Part shown: in pieces, positions 54,640-64,000 of the stretch
How the letters are laid out: each line of letters opens with the position of its first letter
Numbering within the stretch: position 1 is the stretch's first letter
Notes under the pieces: generated by a model
The model's database searches: none
Seen by the model: the letters and a program-made list of their open reading frames with translations, nothing else
What the model was told of the DNA's origin: nothing
Assembly (NCBI GenBank): GCA_025617745.1
Contig: CM046863.1
Span: 12,962,875-13,026,874, forward strand
Direction of reading: 5' to 3'
DNA: 64,000 bases
From: Heliocidaris erythrogramma
Taxonomy: Eukaryota > Echinodermata > Echinoidea > Camarodonta > Echinometridae
Translations under genes and position numbers: made by a program

Positions 54640-55345
54640 GAAAGGGTGGTGTCGGGTCGCGTCTCGTTTACTGGAACACCACCATTAGTCCAAATCCCCC
54701 CCCCCCCCCCCCGGTTTGGGGTAACCTCGCTAATCACAAGGACCGCTATTCATAAGGACCACTACCCATAACGCGTGACTAAATGAATAGCGGCTTTTAT
54801 GAATAGCGGTCTTCTAAATAGCGAGCAAAACCATAGAACTCGCCATTCATAAGGAACCCCATTCATAAGGACCACGATTCATAACTATTCACAAGGACCG
54901 CTATTCATAACGCATGTTAAATGAACAGCAGTCCTTATGAATAGCGAGCGCCCCCCCCCCCCCCCCCCCAGTTTTGCCGAAAGAATGCGTTGGGAGCGTC
55001 GGTCGCGTTGAGTGGAACACCACCATTAGTCCAAATCCCCCCCCCCCGTTTGGGGTAACCTCGCTAATCACAAGGACCGCTATTCATAAGGACCACTACC
55101 CATAACGCGTGACTAAATGAATAGCGGTTTTTTATGAATAGCGGTCTTCTAAATAGCGAGCAAAACCATAGAACTCGCCATTCATAAGGAACCCCATTCA
55201 TAAGGACCACTATTCATAACTATTCACAAGGACCTCTATTCATAACGCGTGTTAAATGAATAGCGGTCCTTATGAATAGCGAGCACCTCCCCACCCCCCC
55301 CCCCCCCCCCGTTTGCTGAAAGGGTGCGTTTGGACTTTTTCTAAT
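54640..55345. repeat. Two tandem ~341-bp units of TAGCG foldback sequence with C-runs
   Basis: TGGAACACCACCATTAGTCC occurs at ~54672 and ~55013. Each unit has a C-run, GGTAACCTCGCTAATCACAAGG, many CGCTATTCATAAGGACC words in both orientations, a GAATAGCGAGC end and another C-run. Copies are nearly identical. Related blocks at 9064, 26384 and 29925. Confidence 0.85.
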
Positions 55346-55737
55346 ATCATATTTATGATAATAATCTGGGGCGGATCCAGGGGGAGGGGGCGGTGAAGGG
55401 TGTTAAAGTTTAATAACAAGAAGACGTCAACTATTTCAATAGGACCCCTACTTGAATTATATAATCATAATGACACATCAAAGAATATTAATCAATAAAA
55501 GGATTGTTCGTAGTTTTTATAGTGATCTAAACTTCGTTTTGACGCCTTGAATGTCTTTAATGTTATGGCAATTAAAATCATAATATGAAAACTACGTATT
55601 ATTTCCTTCCTGTTGTTGTTTTTACAAAACATACCTTTTCGATATAGTAGCTCAGTATTATTTGCTAATAACATTTTTGTAATAATATATTCCGCAATAA
55701 TTAGTTGCTGCCATGACAAAGGTGAATTGTACAGTAC
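55346..55737. other. Probable intron/flank of the MAM gene with hAT-like word
   Basis: GGGGCGGATCCAGGGGG at 55369-55386 resembles a hAT end; its partner was not found. No exon seen. Confidence 0.4.
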
Positions 55738-55832
55738 CTGTCCCTCCTACATTGCATGTATGATCAACTAGAGGTCCCGTATCTACTTTCAGAGACGATG
55801 AAGTCAACTTCCAATTAAAGTCATCGTCAAGA
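55738..55832 (-). pseudogene. Degenerate duplicate of the MAM exon
   Basis: Minus strand reads QDLDDDFNWKLTSSS, DTGPLVDHT, VGGTG, then a donor CAG/GTACTG at 55738/55737. It is clearly paralogous to 55914-56072 and ends in the same phase. Its 5' half is lost and a TGA lies just upstream where CGMLQ would be (GM-stop-EQD). It is probably a tandem exon duplication in decay. It retains TGP..DHT, closer to the usual MAM pattern than the functional-looking copy. Confidence 0.65.
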
Positions 55833-55913
55833 TCTTGCTCTCACATGCCAGATACACGACGCCACTGAACGCGGATTTGATATATAATGTTGAGGAGAAA
55901 TCAACGTTCTTAC

Positions 55914-56072
55914 CTGTTCCCCCTGCATCGCCTGTGTGATCATGGGAAGACCCCGTGTCGTCTTTCTCCGAGGATGAAGTCAGCTTCCAGTCAAAGTTAT
56001 CATCCACATCTTGCAACATGCCACAGAACGTTTCACTCATAAATGTTCCGAAGTCACATGAAAATGATAAAC
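55914..56072 (-). CDS. MAM-domain exon (exon 2) of a secreted or membrane protein
   Basis: 159 nt between an acceptor (TTTGCAAATATATGTAG) and a donor (ACAG/GTAAGAAC at 55914/55913). Translated in the phase set by exon 1 it reads LSFSCDFGTFMSETFCGML, QDVDDNFDWKLTSSSEKDDT, then HDHTGDAGGT. The pattern C-x-F, CG, DDNFDW and DHT is the start of a MAM domain, an extracellular adhesion module found in meprins, receptor phosphatases and many echinoderm surface proteins. It enters with two bases and exits with one. The rest of the domain should be in later exons, which I did not find; downstream DNA is foldback repeat. The full-length partner gene is unknown. Confidence 0.7.
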
Positions 56073-56241
56073 CTACATATATTTGCAAAAACAAAAATAA
56101 CAACACAAATACATAACAAACATATCATAGTTAGGCCTAGATAAGAGGCAAATAAACAAATGAAACTGATGACCTTGTCGAGAAAACATGCTTGGATTAC
56201 AACTTGCCAAATTCATATTCATATATTTATTCATATTCAAA

Positions 56242-56390
56242 TAATACGAATAATAAAAATAATAACTGTTTATATAGCGCCTTTCCAATTGAGGAACTGA
56301 TCAAACAGCTGTAGGGGTATTATTGATTCCCGATACTGCACCTGTAATCCACATTTTCCATTCCACTTGAGAGCATTCCAGCCTGTCAAC
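56242..56390 (-). mobile_element. Truncated SINE (3' part), in the MAM intron
   Basis: TATATAGCGCCTTTCCAATTG, CGATACTGCACCTGTAATCC, ATTCCACTTGAGAGCATTCC correspond to the 3' half of the SINE at 16526-16900, including the AAT tail. Head missing. Confidence 0.65.
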
Positions 56391-56650
56391 AAATTTATTG
56401 TTCAATGCAAAGGGGTAAGCAAAATTTGTCAAAAGATATATGCCTCTGTATTATCTGGCCTTTCCTGCTACACAGCAGAATAGTCCCAAACTCGACACAA
56501 TATAGAAAATTAATGAAATAGTAGTAATTGGGGAACGGAACAATTAAACAAAGGATGCTACATACGTTTGTGTATGGTAGATTAGTTTCAAGCTAAAGTT
56601 ATACCAATACACCTGGTTTGATATTTTTTGGTAACGGTAGGCCTACTTAC

Positions 56651-56723
56651 GATTTTCAATGAAACCATACACTGGTAGAGTGACTAGTAAACAAGACAAC
56701 AGGAGAATCATTAATGACGTCAT
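56651..56723 (-). CDS. Signal-peptide exon (exon 1) of the MAM gene
   Basis: ATG at 56721-56723 on the minus strand opens MTSLMILLLSCLLVTLPVYG, an excellent signal peptide, then FIEN and one base before a consensus donor GTAAGT (56650-56645). The exit phase (one base) matches the two-base entry of the exon at 55914-56072, so a normal splice keeps frame. The intron would be 578 bp. A TTATAA word lies ~65 bp upstream; the promoter is otherwise unknown. The protein is predicted to enter the secretory pathway. Confidence 0.65.
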
Positions 56724-57758
56724 GACTATCACCTCACTGTAAGCCTATGGCTGCACTCTATGGTTGCACCCTTCACATTACGCGTGAAGTTATAACTTTG
56801 CCTGATCTAAGAATATGCTTGTCAGAAACGTCTGTGCAAAAGCGAAAATACTGTTTGCTAGAGTTACATTGACATTTATTTGCACGCTTTGTAGACTTGT
56901 ATGGTTGGCGAAACCCGTGGGCGGAACCATAGACAGTTAGCGTTGAGAAGTGACAAAAGGAGTAGTATGTGACCTCTGTTGGGTGACAAACAAGAGAATA
57001 ATGATATCTATATATTTTTTTCCAAATAACAGCCAGCCATTCGAACAAAGCAAAAACGCATTAAAGGGCCCATGCCAAGCAAATGCATGTTGACCTTTGT
57101 TGATTTATGATACCCTGATCATCATTTATGTGGCCAAAAAATATCTAAGTATATGTCATATATTTTGTAATAATTTGTCAGTATTTTTTCTTCAGATTAC
57201 TGGGATCCGCCCACGAAAATGCGAAACCAACATTTCCCTTGTTACATCATGTATCAATCACCATCCAGAAAATATCAATATTTCAATATATTGCTATGTC
57301 GGATTGTGACTTTCTAATGTTTTCTCACAATAGCATTCTACAAATACACCCTCATTTACATTTCTTTTGTAGGTGTATTGACAACAACAAAAGTCAACAT
57401 GCATTTGCTTGGCATGGGCCCTTTAAGAAAATTTTATGTAACTTGACACCTTTTAGAAATGATCATATGAATCTTGATAGAGATCATCGCAGGAACTCCG
57501 AGTGCAATCTAAATGATATAACGAAAACATTTATTCTCATCAAAACGTAAATGTCTCGGATGCGCGACATGTTGCTTCTGCGACAATAAACTAACGGAAT
57601 TCCTAACTTCAACCCTAGACCTAACACTATACCTACTTTATTCGGATGAATTAATTCAGGGTCTTTTAAAACATGCTATGCTATGGATCAGGGGTTCCAA
57701 GATAAAAATAAAGTATTTGACCCTTTGACTACTAAATTATTTTATTCTCATGCCCGAT
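56724..57758. other. Upstream region of the MAM gene, no other gene seen
   Basis: GGGCCCATGCCAAGCAAATGC at ~57065 and its inverse GCATTTGCTTGGCATGGGCC at ~57402-57421 form an inverted repeat bracketing ~340 bp, likely a small MITE. No recognisable coding sequence. Confidence 0.45.
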
Positions 57759-57899
57759 TAGTCCAGTAGACGGTACCATATACCATGTATATGACCTGGA
57801 AAAGTTGTTAAGTACAAGGTTTTTTTGTTGATTTGTGTTCTATATGGGTATTGAAGTAAATTCAGCTTGGTTGCCACCTTGGCAACCTTGAGCAATTTT

Positions 57900-58995
57900 T
57901 TTAATTAGCCTAATTAGCATAATCATCTAATTAGCATATGTGCAATAAGTAATATGTTGCTAATCTTAATCCAGAAAGGCTGAAAACATGAATAATACAA
58001 CTTTTCTAGGGGTTTTTATGACGAGGAATTCATTTATGACATCAATTTTATTTTTAAGTAATGCAATTGACATAAATAGCATAATTAGCATAATGAGCTA
58101 ATAATGAGCTAATTAGCATGTGTGCTTATCCAGAAAGCCTGAAAACATAAATAATACAACTTTTCTACGGTTTTCTGTGACGAGGAATTCATTTATGTAA
58201 CCAGTTTTTAATTTCAAGTAACACAATTGACGTAATTAGCATAATAAGCATAATGAGCTAATTAGCATATGTACAATATTTGGAACTCTTTGCCATTGTT
58301 TATCCAGAAAGCCTGAAAACATAAATAATACAACTTTTCTAGGGTTTTCTGTGACGAGGAATTCATTTATGACACCAGTTTTTAATTTCAAGTAACACAA
58401 TTGACGTAATTAGCATAATAAGCATAATGAGCTAATTAGCATAATTATGTACAATATTTGGAACTCTTTGCCATTGTTTATCCAGAAAGCCTGAAAACAT
58501 AAATGTGTGTGTGTAATTGGGTTTTTACAGACGTGTATCAATCATATCTGATTATTTACGTCTGGGACCGACCTTTAACGTCACCATCCGAAAGACGTGA
58601 CTCAGTCTCGAACCTGGGTCCGCTGAATCAGTTTATAACTTCCACTGGTAGCTGGATTACAGGCGCACGCCACAACGCCCAGTTGTGATACAACAATAAA
58701 TACAACTTTTCTAGGGTTTTCTGTGACGAGGAATTCATTTATGACACCAGTTTTTAATTTCAAGTAACGCAATTTTATTGATGTAATTAGCATAATAAGC
58801 ATAATGAGCTAATAAAGAGCTAATTAGCATATGTGCAATATATGGAATTCTTTGCCATTGTTTATCCAGAAGTCCAAAACATGAATAATACAACTTTTCT
58901 AGGGTTTTCTATGATGAGGAATTTATTTATAACACCATTTTTTTTTCATTTGGAAGTAATGCAATTGACGTAATTAGCATAGTTAGCATATATGC
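57900..58995 (+). repeat. ~190-bp satellite inside the left arm
   Basis: Units read TAATTAGCATAATAAGCATA, ATGAGCTAATTAGCATATG, TATCCAGAAAGCCTGAAAAC, ATAATACAACTTTTCTAGGG, TGACGAGGAATTCATTTATG. About five copies; one is split by the SINE at 58505. Confidence 0.85.
58505..58695 (-). mobile_element. SINE with 7SL RNA/Alu-like head
   Basis: Minus strand from ~58685: GGGCGTTGTGGCGTGCGCC, TGTAATCCAGCTACC, then GACCCAGGTTCGAGACTGAG. This closely follows the 5' Alu domain of 7SL RNA and also ends in a polymerase III B box. A second segment, TTTCGGATGGTGACGTTAAA and GGTCGGTCCCAGACG, resembles the Nin SINE domain. The tail is ACACAC. It is flanked by ATAAAT (58499-58504 and 58696-58701), and neighbouring satellite units show the unoccupied site. 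It is not human Alu: it diverges after CAGCTACC. Confidence 0.7.
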
Positions 58996-59054
58996 AACAA
59001 TACTTTGATAATAATAATAACAATAATTCATAAAGTACAGAAATTATGTATATA

Positions 59055-60075
59055 CTGGGCGTTTCAAAAAAAGGAAACCCAACTTTGCAAAATTCCTGTA
59101 AATGAACTATATGTTTACCAACAATGAAATCCATACCATATGAAAGAGTAATTCATATTTCCAATGGTAAGTTGTTGAGGTTTCCAGGGTCATTGAACAC
59201 CATTGTCTTCAACATTTTGTGCAAAAATCTAGTTGGTTCACTTTCTTGTAAAACACAATAGGCATGATGTTAAGGAGATGCCTTTTGTGAAATGGCCTGG
59301 TTGCTCCAATCCCCATTGTGCATATTTTTCTTTTTCAAATTTGTGTTAATGAGATGTTATTCACCCGTGATTCAGGATTTTTGCTTTATAAAACCCTTTT
59401 CAGATAGAAATCATTTTGCAAAGAAGACAGTCTCGGTGAATTTTAACAAGGGTGCATGCCAAAAAACCAGTGCGAACCAAAAGGATTGCAATATCACTAA
59501 GAATTGCAAATCAAAAACAAAGAGTATAAATAAGGAAAATCAAAAACTCATGCGTGTGGTTGAAGATTTCACTTTGCTTGATTTTCAAAAAATTTAACTT
59601 TAGTTGAAAATTGACGGAGACTCCTGCAGCACTCAAGACAAACGAAGACGTTTTCTGTGTTTTCGGAAGATCTCACTTCCTCTTGGTCATAAGGTTATGA
59701 CTAACAACTCGTTCCGTGCTTTGCGAAGTTCATAAGACCCTTTGTTAAGGCGTAAAATTAATCATTATGAGATTTGCTTACTAACGGATGGCCATAAACA
59801 GATAAAGAGCTACCAAGCTAGTTGACAAAGCCATTCAACCCAAACCATGCCTATTGCGTTTTACAAGAAAGTGAACCAACTGGAATTTTGCACAGAATTT
59901 TGAAGACAATGGTGTTCACTGATGCTTGACTGTGGAAACCTAAACAAGTTACCATTGGAAAGCAAATTAATTACTCTTTCATATGATATGAAATTAAACT
60001 CCGGTAAATATTTAGTCCATGCACTCGTATAATTTTCAAAGTTGGTTTTCCTTTTTCCTTTTTTTTAACGCCCAG
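59055..60075. mobile_element. TA-flanked TIR element with ~220-bp inverted ends
   Basis: CTGGGCGTTTCAAAAAAAGG at the left; inverse of CCTTTTTTTTAACGCCCAG at the right, flanked by TA (59053-59054, 60076-60077). TIR similarity extends to GGTTCACTTTCTTGTAAAAC (59235) and its inverse (59860). TA target suggests Tc1/mariner. The middle holds a 101-codon ORF (59292-59597) with no recognised domain, so non-autonomous. Confidence 0.85.
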
Positions 60076-60109
60076 TATATTCTACCGTGCTGCAAGAGCT
60101 CCTGATGTA

Positions 60110-61262
60110 CTGATAACTAAGAGGAGTAATTAAATGAAAAGATATGTTTTTAATTTTTATCTGAAAGTATTTACAGTTGGGGATTTCCTGATTTCTAATG
60201 GTAAGTTGTTCCACAATTTGGGGGCTGTGCAGACAAATGCTTGATCTCCTAAGGTTACTTTTTGTTTTATATGATGGGGTTGGCAGTAATAAAGTATCTC
60301 GAGAACTGTGCAGGGGTGAGGGTATGTTTGCAAGCTTTGAGTTGTAACAGATCTACAAAATATTTAGGGGCTTGACCAATTAGAGCTTTATAGACAATCA
60401 ACATGACTTTAAAAGATATTCTTTGTCGCACTGGTAGCCAGTGCAGATCTCTCAAAACAGGGGTGATCCTTGAGAATTTTGAAGTATCCACAAATTGGTC
60501 TTGCACAAAGGTTTTGGACCCGCTGCAGTCGTCCTATTTGAGAGTCAGGGAGTCCATAAAATAACCCATTACAATGATCTAACTTACTAGTGATGCATGC
60601 ATGAGAAGTTGTTTTCATGCTATCCTGATCAATATATTTTCTAATGTCTGATATTATATAAAATGCAATATGATGATATACATAGATTGGTAATGTGTGC
60701 TTCCATATTCAAATGACTGTCAAAATGCACTACCAGATTTCTAGCATTCATGGATAGTTTTATGACAGAACTTCCAACAAATATCCAATCGAAATTAAGT
60801 TTGGATACCCGTTTAGATGTGCCAACGAGCAACAATTCAGTTTTACTGTAATTTAGCATGAGTTTGTTTTGCAGCATCCATTCACGTATATAATTGACAC
60901 ATGCTTCTATGAGTGAGACGCTTTGCTCTTAAGCATATACATAGGGTCTAAATGACAAGTAAATCTGTCTGTCATCGGCGTAGCAGTGGCATTATATTCC
61001 ATGAACTTATTGTGGACCTTGGTAAAGAGATTACCTGTGTACAGAGTAAATAACAGAAGGCCCAACCGAGAACCTTGTGGGACCCCGAAGGGCTCTAGAA
61101 ATGAATCAGAGACAGCATCATCAATCTTGATCTTTTGATGTCTATCTGCTAAATATGACTCTCTCCATCTGAGAGCATCATCAATGTCAAATCAGACCTT
61201 TAGCGTTTCCAATAAAAAAGCAAGACTGATCTATGGTATCAAATGCGCTATATAGGAGCAAC
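60110..61262 (-). mobile_element. L2/CR1-like LINE, 5'-truncated
   Basis: Minus-strand RT relic from 61262: IDQSCFFIGN (after the first Asp block), PQGSRLGLLLFTLYTG (~61085), then KLMLNYSKTELLLVG (60641-60877), SKLDHCNGLFYGLPDSQIG (60409-60618), ITPVLRDLHWLPVRQRISFK (60267-60506) and a degraded end. The FADD box is not readable. Frames change repeatedly. Confidence 0.75.
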
Positions 61263-61479
61263 ATGTAGAGTTATTTGTCATTGTTTATCTAGAAAGCCTG
61301 AAAACACCTTTTAAAGACAACAAATAAGTTAGTGAAAAGACATTCCATGCAGATGTAGTATAAGTAGCCCAATTAACATAATAAGTAAATTCGCATATTT
61401 GCATTTATTGATATACTGTAGTTAGTCCAGAAAATTCTGGGATGACAGATTTAATGTGTATACATTTTTATTATGACCG

Positions 61480-61930
61480 ACCATGTTGACGCGAATAATA
61501 ATTACCCTTATTAGCATAATTAGCATATTAATCAGGTAATTGCCTAGTGGCCTCTTGAATTTCTCTCTGACAGGACAGAATACGTAGGTATTCATTTGTA
61601 ATTTCCCACTGTACCAGTGATAAGAGAATGAACAGTCATGACAGAGACCAGTAAGTTATTAAATATATAAAGAAAATGTTTGGGTCGACTGAAAGATGGT
61701 AATGATGGTAAAGTATGTTTAGAATTTTCTTCTTTGAGTTTGTAGGTGTCTGGGACAGAATTAAAAGAATTTGTTGTATACATGTATTGTCCGGGCATAG
61801 TACATGGCAGTCTAAGGTACAGTGTTTCTACTCATATGCGTAGGGAATGAATTTACAAAGTTACAATCCTTTGCCACATTGAACATGTTTGCCCTCTGAG
61901 GTAAATATTGGTCATTATAAAAATGTAAAC
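61480..61930. other. Unpaired centre of the second foldback element
   Basis: Non-repetitive ~450 bp with one 68-codon minus-strand ORF (61592-61798) of unknown nature. Too short to call a transposase. Confidence 0.35.
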
Positions 61931-62462
61931 ACATTAAATCTGTCATCCCAGAATTTTCTGGATTAACTATATCAATAAATGCAAATATGAAAATTCATTT
62001 ATTACAACCTGTATGATAATTAGGCTAATTATATTACATTTACATGGAACATCTTCTCATAAACTAATTTGTTGTCTTTAAAAACTGTTTTAAAATGTTG
62101 CATTGCGCCATTTTTAGGCTTTCTAGATAATGACAAAGAAGTTTACATATTGCACATATGCTAATAATGCCATTTACGACAATTGCATTACTTAAAAATA
62201 AAAAAATGGCGTCATAAATGAATTCCTCGTCATATTACCCCTTTCACATCAAGCTTTGGTCCGGACCAAATCTTGATGTGAAAGCATTTGGTCCGGACCA
62301 AAAAGTTAGTGCGGACCAAAAAGTGGCAACCAAGCTGAATTTACCTCAATACCCATCTAGAATACGAATCAACAAAAAAACCTTGTACTTAACAACTTTT
62401 CCAGGTCTCAAAAACTTCTACTGGACTAGATAATCCAACACCTACTGCAGGCAATCCCAAAG

Positions 62463-62961
62463 AAATAGACTGTTTCCAAATATTTTCAAATTGTATACAT
62501 ACTTTAAAAACAAAGGTTGTTCTTGACAACCTGAAAGCTTGTCAGAGGCTTGTCAGACGTAGCAAGAAATAATGTATGCAAACTGGATTCCAAGTACTGT
62601 AGTTCATTCGTTAATAACAGGTTAATTGAATACATCGTTACTAAGTCCCCAAGAAACAAACATCCATAAATTTGAATAACTTAGTAAACCGGTCTATACA
62701 AACCTAATTCTAACGGTGTATCTATGGCAAATAAAACCCTGAACAATAGACCGATTCGGTAATGTTGCAAATTTTATACATAAAGGTTGTTCTTGACAAC
62801 CTGAAAGCTTGCCGGACATAGCTACAAATAATGTATGCAAACTGGATTCCAAGCATCGAGACTCATTTATAAAAAAGCAGGTTTATGGAATAGCTCGTCA
62901 CTAGGTGCTCAGAGAATATATGTGCATAAATTTGTATACATTACAGAATCGGTCTATTGTC
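62463..62961. mobile_element. Two adjacent copies of a ~220-bp MITE
   Basis: 62746-62961 has inverted ends CAATAGACCGATTCGGTAATG and CATTACAGAATCGGTCTATTG. 62463-62698 is a diverged copy. Both contain AAAGGTTGTTCTTGACAACC and TGTATGCAAACTGGATTCC. Confidence 0.75.
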
Positions 62962-63961
62962 GCCGGAGAAAATGTCCGATCACTTATGTATAGAAGGTGG
63001 ATGCATGATAAGGCTACATAGGCTACCCCTATAGTTGGGGAAATCGTACTGCAGCTATAAGACTCACAGAGGGTTTTGGTACTGAAAACACAATTATTTA
63101 CTCATCTTGGTAGTGTTAAAATAACGGGAACATCATTGCCTTCAGTTAGAAGAGAATAAATCTAAATTTACATATGAAAGCAGAAAATCAGAGAAAATAG
63201 TTGACAGTTTCAGATAAATTGGAGAATAAGGACCTTTTGAATTTAGGAAAGTTTAGATTGTCACGAAGCGGAATACTTCTGCGAATTAAATTGTAAAATG
63301 GACTGCTTAACCATCCCAAATAAGAAAGATCTCTGATATCCTTAAAAAAAAGAAGAAAATATTCAATATCCGATGATTTACATAATGTATGACAATGCTA
63401 ATAAATTTCCAATATTTAAAGAAGTCTAAAATCTATAACGTTATTATTTATCGAGAATTATTAAAAACCCTACAACACCTAACGAGGATGAAAATTGCGA
63501 AAGTCTTCGATTGTAACTAGCGATGGCCGGCAGAAGAAGAATGTCTTGAAAGACGGCTGTGATGAGCGACGCTGATGATGAGCAGTGCAGATATAGAGGA
63601 AGATGACTATCATAATGACGAGAAAGTGACTAGGATTGAAGTGAAGATCAACGAAGGTGACGATGATTGCTTCAAAGTCTTTCCATAACTTGGTGACTGC
63701 TGACTGTCAAGATCAACCCAAATGTTGATTCATTCTTGACCAAAGGGGTAACCCTATGGTGCCCAAACGTTGACGGCCGTCTAAAATACAAAAGATCAAA
63801 GGCTTAATAGCATAGATCCTATCAAATATCTATTTCCAAAACAGATATTTATTTTAGACGTTAATTTCTGATCTAATACATTTGTAAAATATCAATCAGC
63901 TTGCTTTACTGACTTTATGATTTTGAAGACGAGCAGCAGGGCGTGGTATAGCCATGCAACC
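62962..63961. other. Non-coding stretch
   Basis: No recognised gene or repeat. GATGA-rich section at 63535-63670. Confidence 0.4.
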
Positions 63962-64000
63962 ACTGGCGTAGACAGGGTGGGCACTCCCGGGGCCTTCCTG
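63962..64000 (+). mobile_element. Left end of a hAT-like element running off the window
   Basis: CACTGGCGTAGACAGGGTGG matches the well-known CASTGGCGTAG start of many hAT elements. The rest is outside the window. Confidence 0.5.

Larger units (their letters stand above)
57759..62430. mobile_element. Second large inverted-repeat (foldback) element, composite
   Basis: Left end TAGTCCAGTAGA, CCTGGAAAAGTTGTTAAG, TACAAGG, ATTCAGCTTGGTTGCCAC (57759-57880). The inverse runs 62316-62430. Inner landmarks also mirror: GACGAGGAATTCATTTATGAC at ~58020 and its inverse at ~62215; CCAGAAAATTCTGGGATGAC at 61431-61450 and its inverse near 61947. The centre (61480-61930) is unpaired. Tandem AATTAGCATAAT units fill the left arm. 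A SINE, a TA-flanked TIR element and a LINE fragment have inserted in the left arm. No transposase is visible. Confidence 0.75.

Noticed and set aside
58580-58690. Human Alu contamination
   Set aside because: Similarity breaks after CAGCTACC, the rest is not Alu, and the insertion has its own target duplication inside local satellite.

Overview
This is a eukaryotic window, AT-rich and dominated by mobile DNA, probably from a marine invertebrate and most likely an echinoderm such as a sea urchin. The pointers are CR1/L2-type LINEs, Penelope-like elements, tRNA-headed SINEs, hAT and TA-target MITEs, a foldback element ending in ~16-bp tandem repeats (recalling the sea urchin TU foldback family), and exons of a secreted MAM-domain gene. 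The species call is inference. Nothing looks prokaryotic, and no CRISPR or operon is present. A gap of exactly 500 N lies at 38639-39138.

Layout. 1-585: edge of a PIF/Harbinger-like transposon (minus strand) with a TATA box and GGCGC-rich repeats. 590-2560: broken CR1/L2 LINE. 5263-6270: ~95-bp satellite. 8100-8424: hAT MITE with an exact 8-bp target duplication. 8741-12952: nested inverted repeats around a Penelope-like element, with a tRNA-derived SINE. 13549-14760: LINE 3' end abutting a dispersed repeat. 16526-16900: tRNA-headed SINE with an L2-type tail. 18590-25460: satellite array split by a ~5-kb imperfect palindrome (19996-25080) carrying MITEs, some in one arm only. 26101-28890 and 31811-36613: two minus-strand CR1-like LINEs, the second with an ORF1, PHD-like finger, endonuclease and RT, lying inside a repeat with long inverted ends. 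37965-38638: LINE 3' ends beside the gap. 39870-42009: a SINE and an element built of CCCATATGGG repeats. 43039-52420: a young, apparently complete Ty3/gypsy-like LTR retrotransposon, inserted in a dispersed repeat whose copies also lie at 14145 and 53594. 54640-55345: tandem foldback repeats. 55738-56723: the 5' end of a host MAM gene (minus strand). 57759-62430: a second large inverted-repeat element of satellite DNA, carrying a 7SL-like SINE, a TA-flanked TIR element and a LINE.

The best functional unit is the LTR element: identical-length LTRs with 2 mismatches in 729 bp, matching 4-bp target duplications, primer site, gag (355 aa), a canonical slippery heptamer just before the gag stop, pol (1594 aa: protease, RT, RNase H, integrase) and a polypurine tract. 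The only credible host gene is the MAM gene: a signal-peptide exon and a MAM exon joined in compatible phase, followed by a degenerate duplicate of the second exon.

The recurring theme is large-scale inverted symmetry. Several inverted-repeat structures of 1.5 to 6 kb, some nested, can be seen, and their arms give natural filled/empty site comparisons that order the insertions.
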